In this document: piece by piece, positions 1-9,508 of the stretch | How the letters are laid out: every line of letters begins with the position of its first letter | How positions within the stretch are numbered: the stretch's first letter is position 1 | From: Oscillibacter sp. | GTDB taxonomy: Bacteria > Bacillota > Clostridia > Oscillospirales > Oscillospiraceae | Direction: 5' to 3' | DNA length: 15,694 nucleotides | NCBI GenBank assembly: GCA_022796315.1 | Contig: JAAWIL010000028.1 | Location: 1-15,694 of the forward strand | Made by a program: the position numbers and the translations under genes | Notes under the pieces: model-generated | Databases searched by the model: none | What the model was told of the DNA's origin: nothing | Seen by the model: only the letters and a program-made list of their open reading frames with translations

Positions 1-96
1 AATCCTTGCCATCCGTCAGGATGCCTGCGGATTTTTGCCTTGCAGGGCAAAAAATCCACTCGCCAATCCATACACGTCGAGATATGAAACAGGCTC
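1..96. mobile_element. Partial MITE-like element, one terminus
   Basis: The window opens inside a short non-coding element whose end is at position 96 (...AAACAGGCTC). Its reverse complement begins GAGCCTGTTT and matches the start of the element at 15601 at about 28 of the first 36 bases, which is what terminal inverted repeats look like. Inside are two competing hairpins: ATCCG/CGGAT continued by CAGG/CCTG (11-32), and TTTTTGCC/GGCAAAAA (32-53). TTA follows the terminus at 97-99, and TTA also precedes the terminus at 15601, compatible with a 3-bp target preference or duplication. The element stops 5 bp from the tpiA stop codon. The GAGCCTGTT end and TTA target recall IS5-family insertion sequences; that link is inference. 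No transposase is present. Confidence 0.6.
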
Positions 97-101
97 TTAG
101 A

Positions 102-875
102 TCACTCCTGGTTCGCCGCGTTGATGATCTCCACAAACTGCTCCGGCTTCAGGGACGCGCCGCCGATGAGGCCGCCGTCAATGTCCGGCTGGGCCAGCAG
201 CTCCGCCGCGTTCTTCGGGTTCATGGACCCGCCGTACTGGATGGTCACAGACCGGGCCGCCCGGGCGCCGTACAGGCCGCGGATGGTGGCGCGGATGTTG
301 GAGCAGACCTCGCCGGCCTGCTCGCTGGTGGCGGTCTTGCCGGTACCGATGGCCCAGATGGGCTCATAGGCCACGATGCAGCGCCGCAGCTTGTCGGCGG
401 GCACGCCGTACAGGGCGCTCTTCACCTGGAGGGCAATCCACTCGTTGGTGATGCCGGTCTCCCGCTGCTCCAGGCTCTCGCCCACGCAGATGATGGGGTT
501 CATCCCGGCCTCCAGCACGGCGTGGACCTTCTTGTTCACAATAGCGTCCGTCTCGCAGAAGTACTGCCGGCGCTCGCTGTGGCCCACGATGACGTACTTC
601 ACGCCCAGGTCCTTCAGCATCTCGGCGGAGATCTCGCCGGTGTAGGCGCCCTTCTCCTCGAAGTAGACGTTCTCGGCGCCCACGGAGATCCGCAGGTCCT
701 TGAAGGCCTTGGCGGCCACAGAGAGGTTGCAGGCGGGGACGCAGATCAGCGTCTCACACCACTTGGCCCGGGGCATGATCTTCTTCAGGTCCTCGGCGAA
801 TTTTTTGGTCTCGGTAGCCGTCATGTTCATCTTCCAGTTGCCGGCAATTACAGTCTTACGATATCTGCGGTTCAT
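102..875 (-). CDS. tpiA: Triosephosphate isomerase
   Basis: A full-length (257 aa) cytoplasmic TIM-barrel enzyme that interconverts dihydroxyacetone phosphate and glyceraldehyde 3-phosphate in glycolysis and gluconeogenesis. All catalytic elements are visible: GNWKMN with Asn13 and Lys15 near the N-terminus, VGHSERR with the electrophilic His99, and AYEPIWAIGTGK with the base Glu171 and the mobile loop 6. The phosphate-binding QYGGSM (213-218) and GGLIGGASL (234-242) follow. The start ATG (875-873) is preceded by AAGGAG at 892-887, an 11-nt spacing. It lies downstream of pgk on the same strand, as in the common gap-pgk-tpi arrangement, but 360 bp away and behind its own strong promoter, so it can be expressed independently. 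The gene looks intact; a mobile-element end sits only 5 bp beyond its stop codon. Confidence 0.98.
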   Translation of the reverse strand: MNRRYRKTVIAGNWKMNMTATETKKFAEDLKKIMPRAKWCETLICVPACNLSVAAKAFKDLRISVGAENVYFEEKGAYTGEISAEMLKDLGVKYVIVGHSERRQYFCETDAIVNKKVHAVLEAGMNPIICVGESLEQRETGITNEWIALQVKSALYGVPADKLRRCIVAYEPIWAIGTGKTATSEQAGEVCSNIRATIRGLYGARAARSVTIQYGGSMNPKNAAELLAQPDIDGGLIGGASLKPEQFVEIINAANQE

Positions 876-1235
876 GTCTTTCTTGTCTCCTTATCGTATG
901 TCTTCACGAAATGTCTCTGCCAAATCGCGCAGGCTGCGCAGAAGGGGGCAGACAACGGCGGGACTCCAGTCCTTTCTCCTGGGAAATACGCAGGGATCGG
1001 GCGATTTTATCCTGTATAAAAAACTTATTCATTTATAGCGAAAATATACGCGCATGTCAAGGGTTTACCGCGATTTTCATCTCAAAACCCGGCCCTCTGC
1101 CCGTTCCGGGCCCTCCGAACCGCCTCCGGCCAGGGCCGGGAAGCCGCATCCGGCCATTTCTCCTCTGGGAAATCCAGGAATTTCGGGCCCGGCGCCCCCG
1201 CCTCCACCCAGGGCGGGGCTGCGGGGGGGGGAACC
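876..1235 (-). other. pgk-tpiA intergenic region with long tpiA leader
   Basis: This 360-bp gap contains no convincing gene. Reading leftward from pgk, it first holds a GC-only hairpin (CCCCGCC/GGCGGGG, arms 1196-1202 and 1212-1218, 9-nt loop) 18 nt after the pgk stop. The hairpin lacks a T-run, so it is at best a weak terminator or mRNA-end stabiliser. Next come the tpiA promoter (1032-1060) and a leader of about 150 nt. The leader has small hairpins such as GGACT/AGTCC and GCGCA/TGCGC, but I recognise no known riboswitch or protein-binding motif in it. Short ORFs on the other strand have no ribosome-binding site or recognisable protein. Confidence 0.6.
1032..1060 (-). promoter_or_regulatory. 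Sigma-A promoter of tpiA
   Basis: On the minus strand there is a perfect -35 box TTGACA (1060-1055), a 17-nt AT-rich spacer and the -10 box TATAAA (1037-1032), followed by further A/T. This is close to ideal for the housekeeping sigma factor. Transcription should begin near position 1025, giving a leader of about 150 nt before tpiA. Confidence 0.85.
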
Positions 1236-2516
1236 TCAGGCGTCCAGCAGGCAGGCCACGCCGGGCAGCTCCTTGCCCTCCATGAACTCCAGGGAGGCGC
1301 CGCCGCCGGTGGAGATGTGGGTCATCTTCTCGGCGTAGCCCAGCTGCTGCACCGCCGCCGCGCTGTCGCCGCCGCCGATGATGGTGATGGCGTCCGTCCT
1401 GCTGAGGGCCTCGGCCACCGCCTTGGTGCCCACGGCGAACTTCTCAAACTCAAACACGCCCATGGGGCCGTTCCAGATCACGGTGCCGGCGTCCGCCACG
1501 GCGCCGCAGTACAGCTTCACCGTCTCGGGGCCGATGTCCAGGCCCTCCCAGCCGTCGGGAATCTCGCCGGAGGCCACCACCTTGCTGTCGGCGTCGGGGG
1601 CAAACTTGTCGGCAATGACGGTGTCCACGGGCAGCAGGAGCTTCACGCCCTTGTCCTTGGCCTTTTGAATCATCTTCAGGGAGTAGTCCTTCCAGTCCTC
1701 CTCCAGCAGGCTGTTGCCCACGGTGCCGCCCTGGGCGGCGGAGAAGGTGTAGGCCATGCCGCCGCCGATGATGACGGTGTCGGCGATCTCGAGGAGGTTG
1801 TTGATGACGCCGATCTTGGAGCTGACCTTGGACCCGCCCAGAATGGCCACCAGGGGCCGCTTGGGGCTGGCCAGGGCGCCGCCGATGAAGTCCAGCTCCT
1901 TCTGGATCAGGAAGCCGGAGACGGCGGGCAGGTAGTCGGCCACGCCGGCGGTGGAGGCGTGGGCCCGGTGGACGGCGCCAAAGGCGTCGGAGACATACAC
2001 GCCGTCACTTCCGGCCAGGGCGGCCATGGCCTTGGCCAGGGCGGGGTCGTTCTTGGTCTCGCCCTGCTCAAAGCGGGTGTTCTGCAGCAGCATGATCTCG
2101 CCGGGCTTCAGGGCGGCGGCCTTGGCCTGGGCGTCGGGGCCCACCACGTCCTCCGCCAGGATGACCGGCTTGCCCAGCAGCTCGCTCAGGCGCTGGGCCA
2201 CGGGCTCCATCCGCAGCTCCTGGAGGGACTTCTTCCACTTCTCCTCCGTGATGGACGCCTCGTCCTTGCCCTTCTCCAGCTGCTTTTTCTTGTAGGACGC
2301 GAAGGTGGCCACGGGCTTGCCCATGTGGGAGCAGGCGATCACCGCCGCGCCCTGGTCCAGCAGATACTGGATGGTGGGCAGGGCGGCGCGGATACGCTTG
2401 TCGTCGGTGATGACGCCGCTGCCGTCCTTGGCCATCGGGACGTTGAAGTCACAGCGCAGCAAAACCTTCTTCCCCGCCACATCCATATCGCGAACGGTCT
2501 TTTTGTTGTAGTTCAT
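1236..2516 (-). CDS. pgk: Phosphoglycerate kinase
   Basis: This cytoplasmic glycolytic kinase transfers the acyl phosphate of 1,3-bisphosphoglycerate to ADP. The 426-aa product shows RCDFNVP (21-27), the substrate-site SHMGKP (63-68), NTRF (146-149) and HRAHAS (183-188) in the N-domain. The C-domain shows GGSK (227-230), WNGPMGVFE (348-356), GGGDS (381-385) and STGGGASLEF (402-411). The start ATG (2516-2514) is chosen because GGAGG lies 7 nt upstream (2528-2524); the open frame runs further upstream, but that stretch has no family similarity. The protein is about 30 residues longer than the usual ~395 aa. The excess is a charged, lysine-rich segment at about 69-98, right after SHMGKP, where most homologues have only a short loop. 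trmL lies upstream on the same strand and tpiA downstream. Confidence 0.97.
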   Translation of the reverse strand: MNYNKKTVRDMDVAGKKVLLRCDFNVPMAKDGSGVITDDKRIRAALPTIQYLLDQGAAVIACSHMGKPVATFASYKKKQLEKGKDEASITEEKWKKSLQELRMEPVAQRLSELLGKPVILAEDVVGPDAQAKAAALKPGEIMLLQNTRFEQGETKNDPALAKAMAALAGSDGVYVSDAFGAVHRAHASTAGVADYLPAVSGFLIQKELDFIGGALASPKRPLVAILGGSKVSSKIGVINNLLEIADTVIIGGGMAYTFSAAQGGTVGNSLLEEDWKDYSLKMIQKAKDKGVKLLLPVDTVIADKFAPDADSKVVASGEIPDGWEGLDIGPETVKLYCGAVADAGTVIWNGPMGVFEFEKFAVGTKAVAEALSRTDAITIIGGGDSAAAVQQLGYAEKMTHISTGGGASLEFMEGKELPGVACLLDA

Positions 2517-2562
2517 GTACATACCTCCAGACTTGTGATTGAGAGATCGCCAGCGCAGTGAA

Positions 2563-2583
2563 AAAGAATCCGGCGGATTCTTT
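2563..2583 (-). terminator. Hairpin between trmL and pgk, possible terminator or attenuator
   Basis: A perfect 9-bp stem (AAAGAATCC/GGATTCTTT) with the 3-nt loop GCC lies in the 155-bp trmL-pgk gap. Read leftward, its distal arm runs straight into five T's, as in an intrinsic terminator, although the stem base is A/T only and the T-run overlaps it. It lies only about 35 nt before the pgk ribosome-binding site. No good promoter is visible between it and pgk, so it may act as a partial terminator or attenuator on readthrough from trmL. A weak promoter-like pair (TTCAAA, 18 nt, TATAGC on the minus strand) lies just before it. Confidence 0.4.
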
Positions 2584-2671
2584 CGGATTCTCTCGCCTGC
2601 GGCGGCTATAACGGCGCGGCGCGCCGGATTTGAATAGATCCCTGCTGGCACGGCCCCCGGGCGCTCCCTGG

Positions 2672-3157
2672 TCACGCGTTCCGGCCTCCCGGCCGCAGAC
2701 CGGAGAATCCGCTCTGCCGCAGGGCCTCATAGACGCAGACGGCCACCGTGTTGCTGAGGTTCAGGCTCCTGGCCTCGTCCACCATGGGCAGCCGGACGCA
2801 CCGCTCCGGAAACCGCTCCCGGAGGGCCTGGGGCAGTCCCGCCGTCTCCTTGCCGAAGAAGATCCAGCTGTCCGGCGTAAACCGGGCCTCCGTATAGGGC
2901 CGGGGGGCCTTGGTGGTGGTGAGCCATGCCTCCCCGGCGGCCTCCGGGCGGCGGGAGAACAGGTCCTCCAGGTTCTCGTAGTCAAAGACCTCCACCAGGT
3001 GCCAGTAATCCAGCCCCGCCCGCCGGACCGCCTTTTCCGAGATGTCAAACCCCAGGGGCCGCACCAGGTGGAGGCGGCTTCCGGTGGCGGCGCAGGTCCG
3101 GGCGATGTTGCCGCAGTTCTGGGGAATCTCCGGTTCAACCAATACCACATTCAGCAT
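2672..3157 (-). CDS. trmL: tRNA (cytidine/uridine-34-2'-O)-methyltransferase TrmL
   Basis: This SPOUT-fold methyltransferase of the TrmL/YibK type uses S-adenosylmethionine to methylate the 2'-O of the wobble nucleotide (position 34) of tRNA-Leu isoacceptors. The 161-aa length is typical of this minimal, knotted, dimeric family. Motif 1 is EPEIPQNCGNIARTC (8-22), motif 2 FGKETAGLP (101-109) forms the knot region, and motif 3 RSLNLSNTVAVCVYEAL (130-146) closes the cofactor pocket. The ATG start (3157-3155) has GGAGG (3168-3164) 6 nt upstream and a good promoter at 3193-3221. It reads toward pgk and could share a transcript with it, although a hairpin lies between. Nothing in it looks damaged. 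Confidence 0.95.
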   Translation of the reverse strand: MLNVVLVEPEIPQNCGNIARTCAATGSRLHLVRPLGFDISEKAVRRAGLDYWHLVEVFDYENLEDLFSRRPEAAGEAWLTTTKAPRPYTEARFTPDSWIFFGKETAGLPQALRERFPERCVRLPMVDEARSLNLSNTVAVCVYEALRQSGFSGLRPGGRNA

Positions 3158-3192
3158 GGGGGCCCTCCGTACTTTTTTGCCAGTTGGGCTCT

Positions 3193-3221
3193 ATTGTAAT
3201 CCTTTACGTTTATAAATTCAA
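3193..3221 (-). promoter_or_regulatory. Sigma-A promoter of trmL
   Basis: On the minus strand the -35 box TTGAAT (3221-3216), a 17-nt spacer and the -10 box TACAAT (3198-3193) lie about 36 nt upstream of the trmL start codon. Spacing and sequence fit a housekeeping promoter; it may also serve pgk by readthrough. Confidence 0.75.
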
Positions 3222-3426
3222 GCATATTGTGCCGAAAAATCCCACTTTTTATAGAATCTGACTATGAATTTGGACTATTTTCTGCGAAATGCCGAAAAAG
3301 TCCCGGATTCCAAGGGGTTGTATCGTGAAAAGCGCCGTCACGGCGAAACATGCGGACAACTCCGGAAAAATTGGCAGAAATTCCTTGAAAAATTTCGCTG
3401 GAAGGACTGGATTTTCAGGAAATGTC

Positions 3427-3435
3427 TGTTATAAT
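3427..3435 (+). promoter_or_regulatory. Extended -10 promoter of the GlmU-like/prs block
   Basis: TGTTATAAT is a perfect -10 hexamer (3430-3435) with the upstream TGn extension. The corresponding -35 region (CTGGAT around 3407-3412) is poor, which is usual for extended -10 promoters. The start of transcription should be near 3442, giving a leader of roughly 33 nt before the ATG at 3475. No other strong promoter is evident for prs, pth and mfd. Confidence 0.65.
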
Positions 3436-3474
3436 GAGGATAGTACAAATTTTCAGTGTGCGGAGGGAACGACT

Positions 3475-3999
3475 ATGATTCGCCCCAAGAGCGCTGTTGT
3501 GATGATGGAGGAGGCTCTCCTCCCGGCTACATACGAACCGCTGATGCTGGAGACCTTTCTTGCCGCGCCGGTCCTCTCTTGGATGGGGCGGCATCTGCTG
3601 GCCGAGGGTGTGCAGCGGCTTTTTCTTGCCTGTGACCCGCGCTTCGCGGACAAGGCGCGGAGCCAGCTTCCGCCGGAGCTGCCGGCGGTGATCTCCGACC
3701 GGCGGGAGGACCTGCTGTCCTTTCTGGACACACCGGACACGGTGCTGGTGCTGACCCGGTCCGCCCTCCCCCTGGCGGAAGCCGGAGCGGGCTTTGCCTA
3801 CGCCGCCCCGGGGCGGGAGCTGCGGGAGGTCTGGCGGGAGCGGCTGAGCAACGCCGTGCAGGGTGCGGAGCTGGTGAGCGGGTGGCTGCCGGTATACGGC
3901 CCGGAGACCCTGGCGGAGCTGGAGGAGGTCTTCCGCAGCCGGGGCCTGGGGCCCGAGGAACTTGTTCCCGGCGGAAACAGTGAGAGCAACAAAAAATAA
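3475..3999 (+). CDS. Degenerate GlmU-like nucleotidyltransferase-fold protein
   Basis: This 174-aa protein sits where Firmicutes normally carry glmU, directly before prs. Residues from about 7 to 65 (from SAVV to ARSQLP) line up by eye without gaps to the start of the GlmU uridylyltransferase domain. Examples are AVV for the first beta strand and APVLSWMGRHLLAEGVQRLFL for the KPM...V.D region. LVLTRSALPL resembles the VxxGDTPLL segment, and ETLAELEEVFRSR resembles the GVNDRVxLxxAExxMRxR segment. The signature G-x-G-T-R-M loop is replaced by EEALLPAT, the Asp of the metal site is absent, and the left-handed beta-helix acetyltransferase half is missing. UDP-GlcNAc synthesis is therefore unlikely. 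The start is set by GGAGGG (3462-3467) 7 nt before the ATG. Only 30 bp separate it from prs, so they are probably co-transcribed. Its function is unknown; pseudo-enzyme, regulator or decaying remnant are all possible. Confidence 0.6.
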   Translation: MIRPKSAVVMMEEALLPATYEPLMLETFLAAPVLSWMGRHLLAEGVQRLFLACDPRFADKARSQLPPELPAVISDRREDLLSFLDTPDTVLVLTRSALPLAEAGAGFAYAAPGRELREVWRERLSNAVQGAELVSGWLPVYGPETLAELEEVFRSRGLGPEELVPGGNSESNKK

Positions 4000-4029
4000 A
4001 AGATAGATCGCAGAAAGAGGTATGATATC

Positions 4030-4989
4030 ATGATTTCTCACGGCAAGGATGTAAAGGTATTTACCGGCAACGCCAACCCGGCGCTGGCCCAGGAGATCTG
4101 CCAGCAGATGGGGATGCGCCTGGGCGAGGCGGACGTGAAGGGATTCGCCGACGGCGAGGCCTCCGTCTCCATCTACGAGACCGTCCGCGGCAGCGACGTG
4201 TTCGTCGTGCAGTCCACCTGCAAGCCCGTCAACGACAACCTGATGGAGCTCCTGGTGATGATCGACGCCCTGCGCCGGGCCTCCGCGGGCCGGATCACGG
4301 CGGTCATCCCCTACTTCGGCTATGCCCGCCAGGACCGCAAGGCCAAGGCCCGGGACCCCATCACGGCGAAGCTGGTGGCCAACATGATCACCGCCGCCGG
4401 CGCGGACCGGGTGCTGACCATGGACCTCCACGCCTCCCAGATTCAGGGATTCTTTGATATCCCCGTGGACAATCTCCTGGGCAACCCCATCTTTGTGGAC
4501 TACTACGCCAAAAAGTTCGGTTCCCGCTGCGAGGAGATGGTAGTGGTCTCCCCCGACGTGGGCTCCGTGGCCCGGGCCCGGGCCTTTGCCCAGAAGCTGC
4601 ACATGCAGCTGGCCATTGTGGATAAGCGCCGCCAGAAGGCCAACCAGTGCGAGGTCATGAACGTCATCGGCGACGTGACGGGCAAGGACTGCATCCTCTT
4701 TGACGACATGGTAGACACCGCCGGCAGCCTCTGCAACGCCGCCAAGGCCCTGGTAGAGGTGGGCAAGGCCAAGAGCGTCCACGCCTGCGCCTCCCACGGC
4801 GTGCTGTCCGGCCCGGCCATTGACCGGATCAACAGCAGCGACATCCAGGAGCTGGCCCTGCTGAACACCATTCCCGCCGTGGACGCCTCCCTCAGCAGCA
4901 AGCTGAAATACCTCTCTGTGGCCCCCATGTTCAGCGAGGCCATTGAGCGCATTTACCAGGAGATCTCGATCTCCAGATTGTTCGACTGA
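4030..4989 (+). CDS. prs: Ribose-phosphate pyrophosphokinase (PRPP synthetase)
   Basis: This enzyme makes 5-phosphoribosyl-1-pyrophosphate from ribose 5-phosphate and ATP, the entry point to purine, pyrimidine, histidine, tryptophan and NAD synthesis. At 319 aa it has the usual class I length. It shows YFGYARQDRK (95-104) of the ATP site, MDLHASQIQGFF (131-142) of the ribose-5-phosphate/metal site, VDKRRQ (197-202) of the flexible catalytic loop, and the PRPP signature ILFDDMVDTAGSL (222-234) with its paired aspartates. The ATG at 4030 follows AGAGG (4016-4020) by 9 nt; an ATG at 4022 is ruled out because it meets a stop two codons later. It is the second gene of the rightward block, 30 bp behind the GlmU-like gene, and is separated from pth by the repeat-filled gap. 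Confidence 0.98.
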   Translation: MISHGKDVKVFTGNANPALAQEICQQMGMRLGEADVKGFADGEASVSIYETVRGSDVFVVQSTCKPVNDNLMELLVMIDALRRASAGRITAVIPYFGYARQDRKAKARDPITAKLVANMITAAGADRVLTMDLHASQIQGFFDIPVDNLLGNPIFVDYYAKKFGSRCEEMVVVSPDVGSVARARAFAQKLHMQLAIVDKRRQKANQCEVMNVIGDVTGKDCILFDDMVDTAGSLCNAAKALVEVGKAKSVHACASHGVLSGPAIDRINSSDIQELALLNTIPAVDASLSSKLKYLSVAPMFSEAIERIYQEISISRLFD

Positions 4990-5012
4990 GTGCAACAGAA
5001 ACAGACCGGCGC

Positions 5013-5038
5013 AGGCGGGGAAGGCAGCTTCCCCGCCT
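5013..5038. repeat. Inverted repeat IR1, also one of two bracketing direct repeats
   Basis: Perfect 11-nt arms (AGGCGGGGAAG at 5013-5023 and CTTCCCCGCCT at 5028-5038) surround the loop GCAG, starting 23 bp after the prs stop. Nearly the same sequence recurs at 5315-5337 (loop GCGG), so these two copies bracket the whole repeat cluster. Its right arm overlaps the left arm of the next inverted repeat (5032-5077), so the two hairpins cannot form together. Confidence 0.85.
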
Positions 5039-5077
5039 AAGCTTGTCGAAAACGTGTTTTCGACAAGCTTAGGCGGG
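5032..5077. repeat. Long perfect inverted repeat IR2
   Basis: Two perfectly complementary 22-nt arms (5032-5053 and 5056-5077) are separated by only GT. The arms contain AAGCTTGTCGAAAAC and its complement. There is no T-run afterwards, so it is not an ordinary intrinsic terminator. It shares bases with IR1 on the left and with IR3 on the right, giving a chain of mutually exclusive folds. Confidence 0.9.
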
Positions 5078-5110
5078 ATGTTCAGAACTTCTTGAAGTTC
5101 TGAACATCCC
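5075..5110. repeat. Long perfect inverted repeat IR3
   Basis: Perfect 17-nt arms, GGGATGTTCAGAACTTC (5075-5091) and its complement (5094-5110), have a 2-nt spacer TT. The left arm overlaps the end of IR2 by GGG, and the right arm is the beginning of the first 103-bp direct repeat. The second direct repeat carries the right-arm sequence GAAGTTTTGAACATCCC but no complementary left arm, so only the first copy makes this hairpin. Confidence 0.88.
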
Positions 5111-5196
5111 TGATTGAAAGGGCGCAGGGAACCCCTCCTGGGTTCCCCCCGCACACCCCTCCTTCCCGCCGAAATAATCTTTCCGTTTTTCGGCAG
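5094..5196. repeat. 103-bp direct repeat, copy A
   Basis: First of two gap-free copies spaced 114 bp apart, with 95 of 103 positions identical to copy B by hand count. It contains a hairpin GGGAACCC/GGGTTCCC (5127-5134, 5140-5147) and a looser pair GCCGAAA...TTTCGGC near its right end. All eight differences from copy B are transitions. The unit is non-coding in any convincing frame and looks like a dispersed intergenic element. Confidence 0.9.
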
Positions 5197-5207
5197 GTTT
5201 CCGGCCG

Positions 5208-5310
5208 GAAGTTTTGAACATCCCTGATTGGAAGGGTGCGGGGAACCCCTCCCGGGTTCCCCCCGCACACCCCTCCTTCCCGTCGAAATAATCTTTCCGT
5301 TTTTCAACAG
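5208..5310. repeat. 103-bp direct repeat, copy B
   Basis: Second copy, separated from copy A by 11 bp (5197-5207). The central hairpin GGGAACCC/GGGTTCCC is preserved (5241-5248, 5254-5261). The outer pair has changed to GTCGAAA...TTTCAAC, which on the minus strand still pairs if one G-U wobble is allowed, but on the plus strand leaves a C/A mismatch. This hints that any functional RNA would be read leftward, although two copies are thin evidence. Confidence 0.9.
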
Positions 5311-5314
5311 TCCA

Positions 5315-5337
5315 AGGCGGGGAAGGCGGCTTCCCCG
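5315..5337. repeat. Second copy of the bracketing GGGGAAG/CTTCCCC repeat
   Basis: CGGGGAAG (5318-5325), loop GCGG and CTTCCCCG (5330-5337) form an 8-bp hairpin 6 bp before the pth ribosome-binding site AAAGGAG (5343-5349). It differs from the copy at 5013-5035 by one internal base. The two copies mark the borders of the inserted-looking repeat cluster in the prs-pth gap, which otherwise contains no gene. Confidence 0.75.
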
Positions 5338-5357
5338 TATGGAAAGGAGCGATATCT

Positions 5358-5945
5358 ATGCCGTTTGGAAGGCAATCCGCCGCCGTGGAGTGGCTGGTGG
5401 CGGGGCTGGGGAATCCCGGCCAGAAGTACGCCAACACCCGCCACAACATGGGATTTCTGACGGTGGATCTGCTGGCGGAGGACGCCGGCGTGAAACTGAA
5501 TAAGATCAAGTTCAAATCCGCATATAATATCTTGCCCTTCGCCGGGGCGAAGTGTCTGGTGATGAAGCCCCAGACCTATATGAACCTCTCCGGCGAGGCG
5601 GTGCGGGAGGCGGCGCAGTTCTACAAGATCCCGGCGGACCGCGTGCTGGTGATCTATGACGACGTCTCCCTGCCCGTGGGCAAGCTGCGGGTCCGGCCCA
5701 GCGGCTCCGCCGGAGGGCACAACGGGATCAAAAACATCATCGCCCACCTGGGCACCCAGGACTTCCCCCGGATCAAAATCGGCACCGGGGCCCCGGGGGA
5801 GGGTGAGGACATGATCGGCTGGGTCATCGGGGAGCCCTCCCAGAAGGAGAAAGCGCTCCTGCTGGAGTGCTTCCGCCAGGCGATCCAGGCGGCGGAGTGC
5901 GTCATCCGGTACGGCTGCCAGAAGGCCATGAACGATTTTAACTAG
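5358..5945 (+). CDS. pth: Peptidyl-tRNA hydrolase
   Basis: This enzyme releases peptides from prematurely dropped peptidyl-tRNAs so that the tRNAs can be recycled; it is cytoplasmic and normally essential. The 195-aa protein shows GLGNPGQKY (16-24) and TRHNMG (27-32) with the catalytic His29, KPQTYMNLSG (70-79), IYDDVSLPVGKLR (99-111) with the catalytic Asp, and SGSAGGHNGIKNI (115-127), which contacts the acceptor stem. The ATG is supported by AAAGGAG (5343-5349) 8 nt upstream. It lies 32 bp before mfd, and the pair is probably one transcript, matching the conserved pth-mfd neighbourhood of Firmicutes. The 368-bp repeat cluster upstream might alter its coupling to prs. Confidence 0.97.
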   Translation: MPFGRQSAAVEWLVAGLGNPGQKYANTRHNMGFLTVDLLAEDAGVKLNKIKFKSAYNILPFAGAKCLVMKPQTYMNLSGEAVREAAQFYKIPADRVLVIYDDVSLPVGKLRVRPSGSAGGHNGIKNIIAHLGTQDFPRIKIGTGAPGEGEDMIGWVIGEPSQKEKALLLECFRQAIQAAECVIRYGCQKAMNDFN

Positions 5946-5977
5946 GGTCCGGTCCCGCCGGAGCAATGGAGGCGCTC

Positions 5978-9496
<3,519 letters not shown>

Positions 9497-9508
9497 ACGC
9501 GCAAAACA

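Larger units (their letters stand above)
3158..3474. other. Divergent promoter region between trmL and the GlmU-like gene
   Basis: This 317-bp AT-richer region has no gene and drives transcription both ways: the trmL promoter at 3193-3221 (minus) and an extended -10 promoter at 3427-3435 (plus). Between them TGCCGAAAAA occurs twice as a direct repeat exactly 60 bp apart (3230-3239 and 3290-3299), each followed within one base by TCCC. A 5-bp hairpin, CGCCG/CGGCG with loop TCA, lies at 3333-3345. I cannot assign the repeat to a known regulator. Confidence 0.5.

Noticed and set aside
3231..3262. TTGTGC and TATAGA as an additional rightward promoter
   Set aside because: The fit is weak and it is 210 bp from the gene, whereas a perfect extended -10 lies much closer at 3427-3435.
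5094..5310. CRISPR-like array
   Set aside because: There are only two 103-bp copies with an 11-bp spacer and no cas genes; unit size and spacing are wrong for CRISPR.
5069..5515. Minus-strand frame translating the 103-bp repeats into a repeated ~30-residue peptide
   Set aside because: The repetition simply reflects DNA repeats; there is no start signal, and the frame runs antisense into pth.
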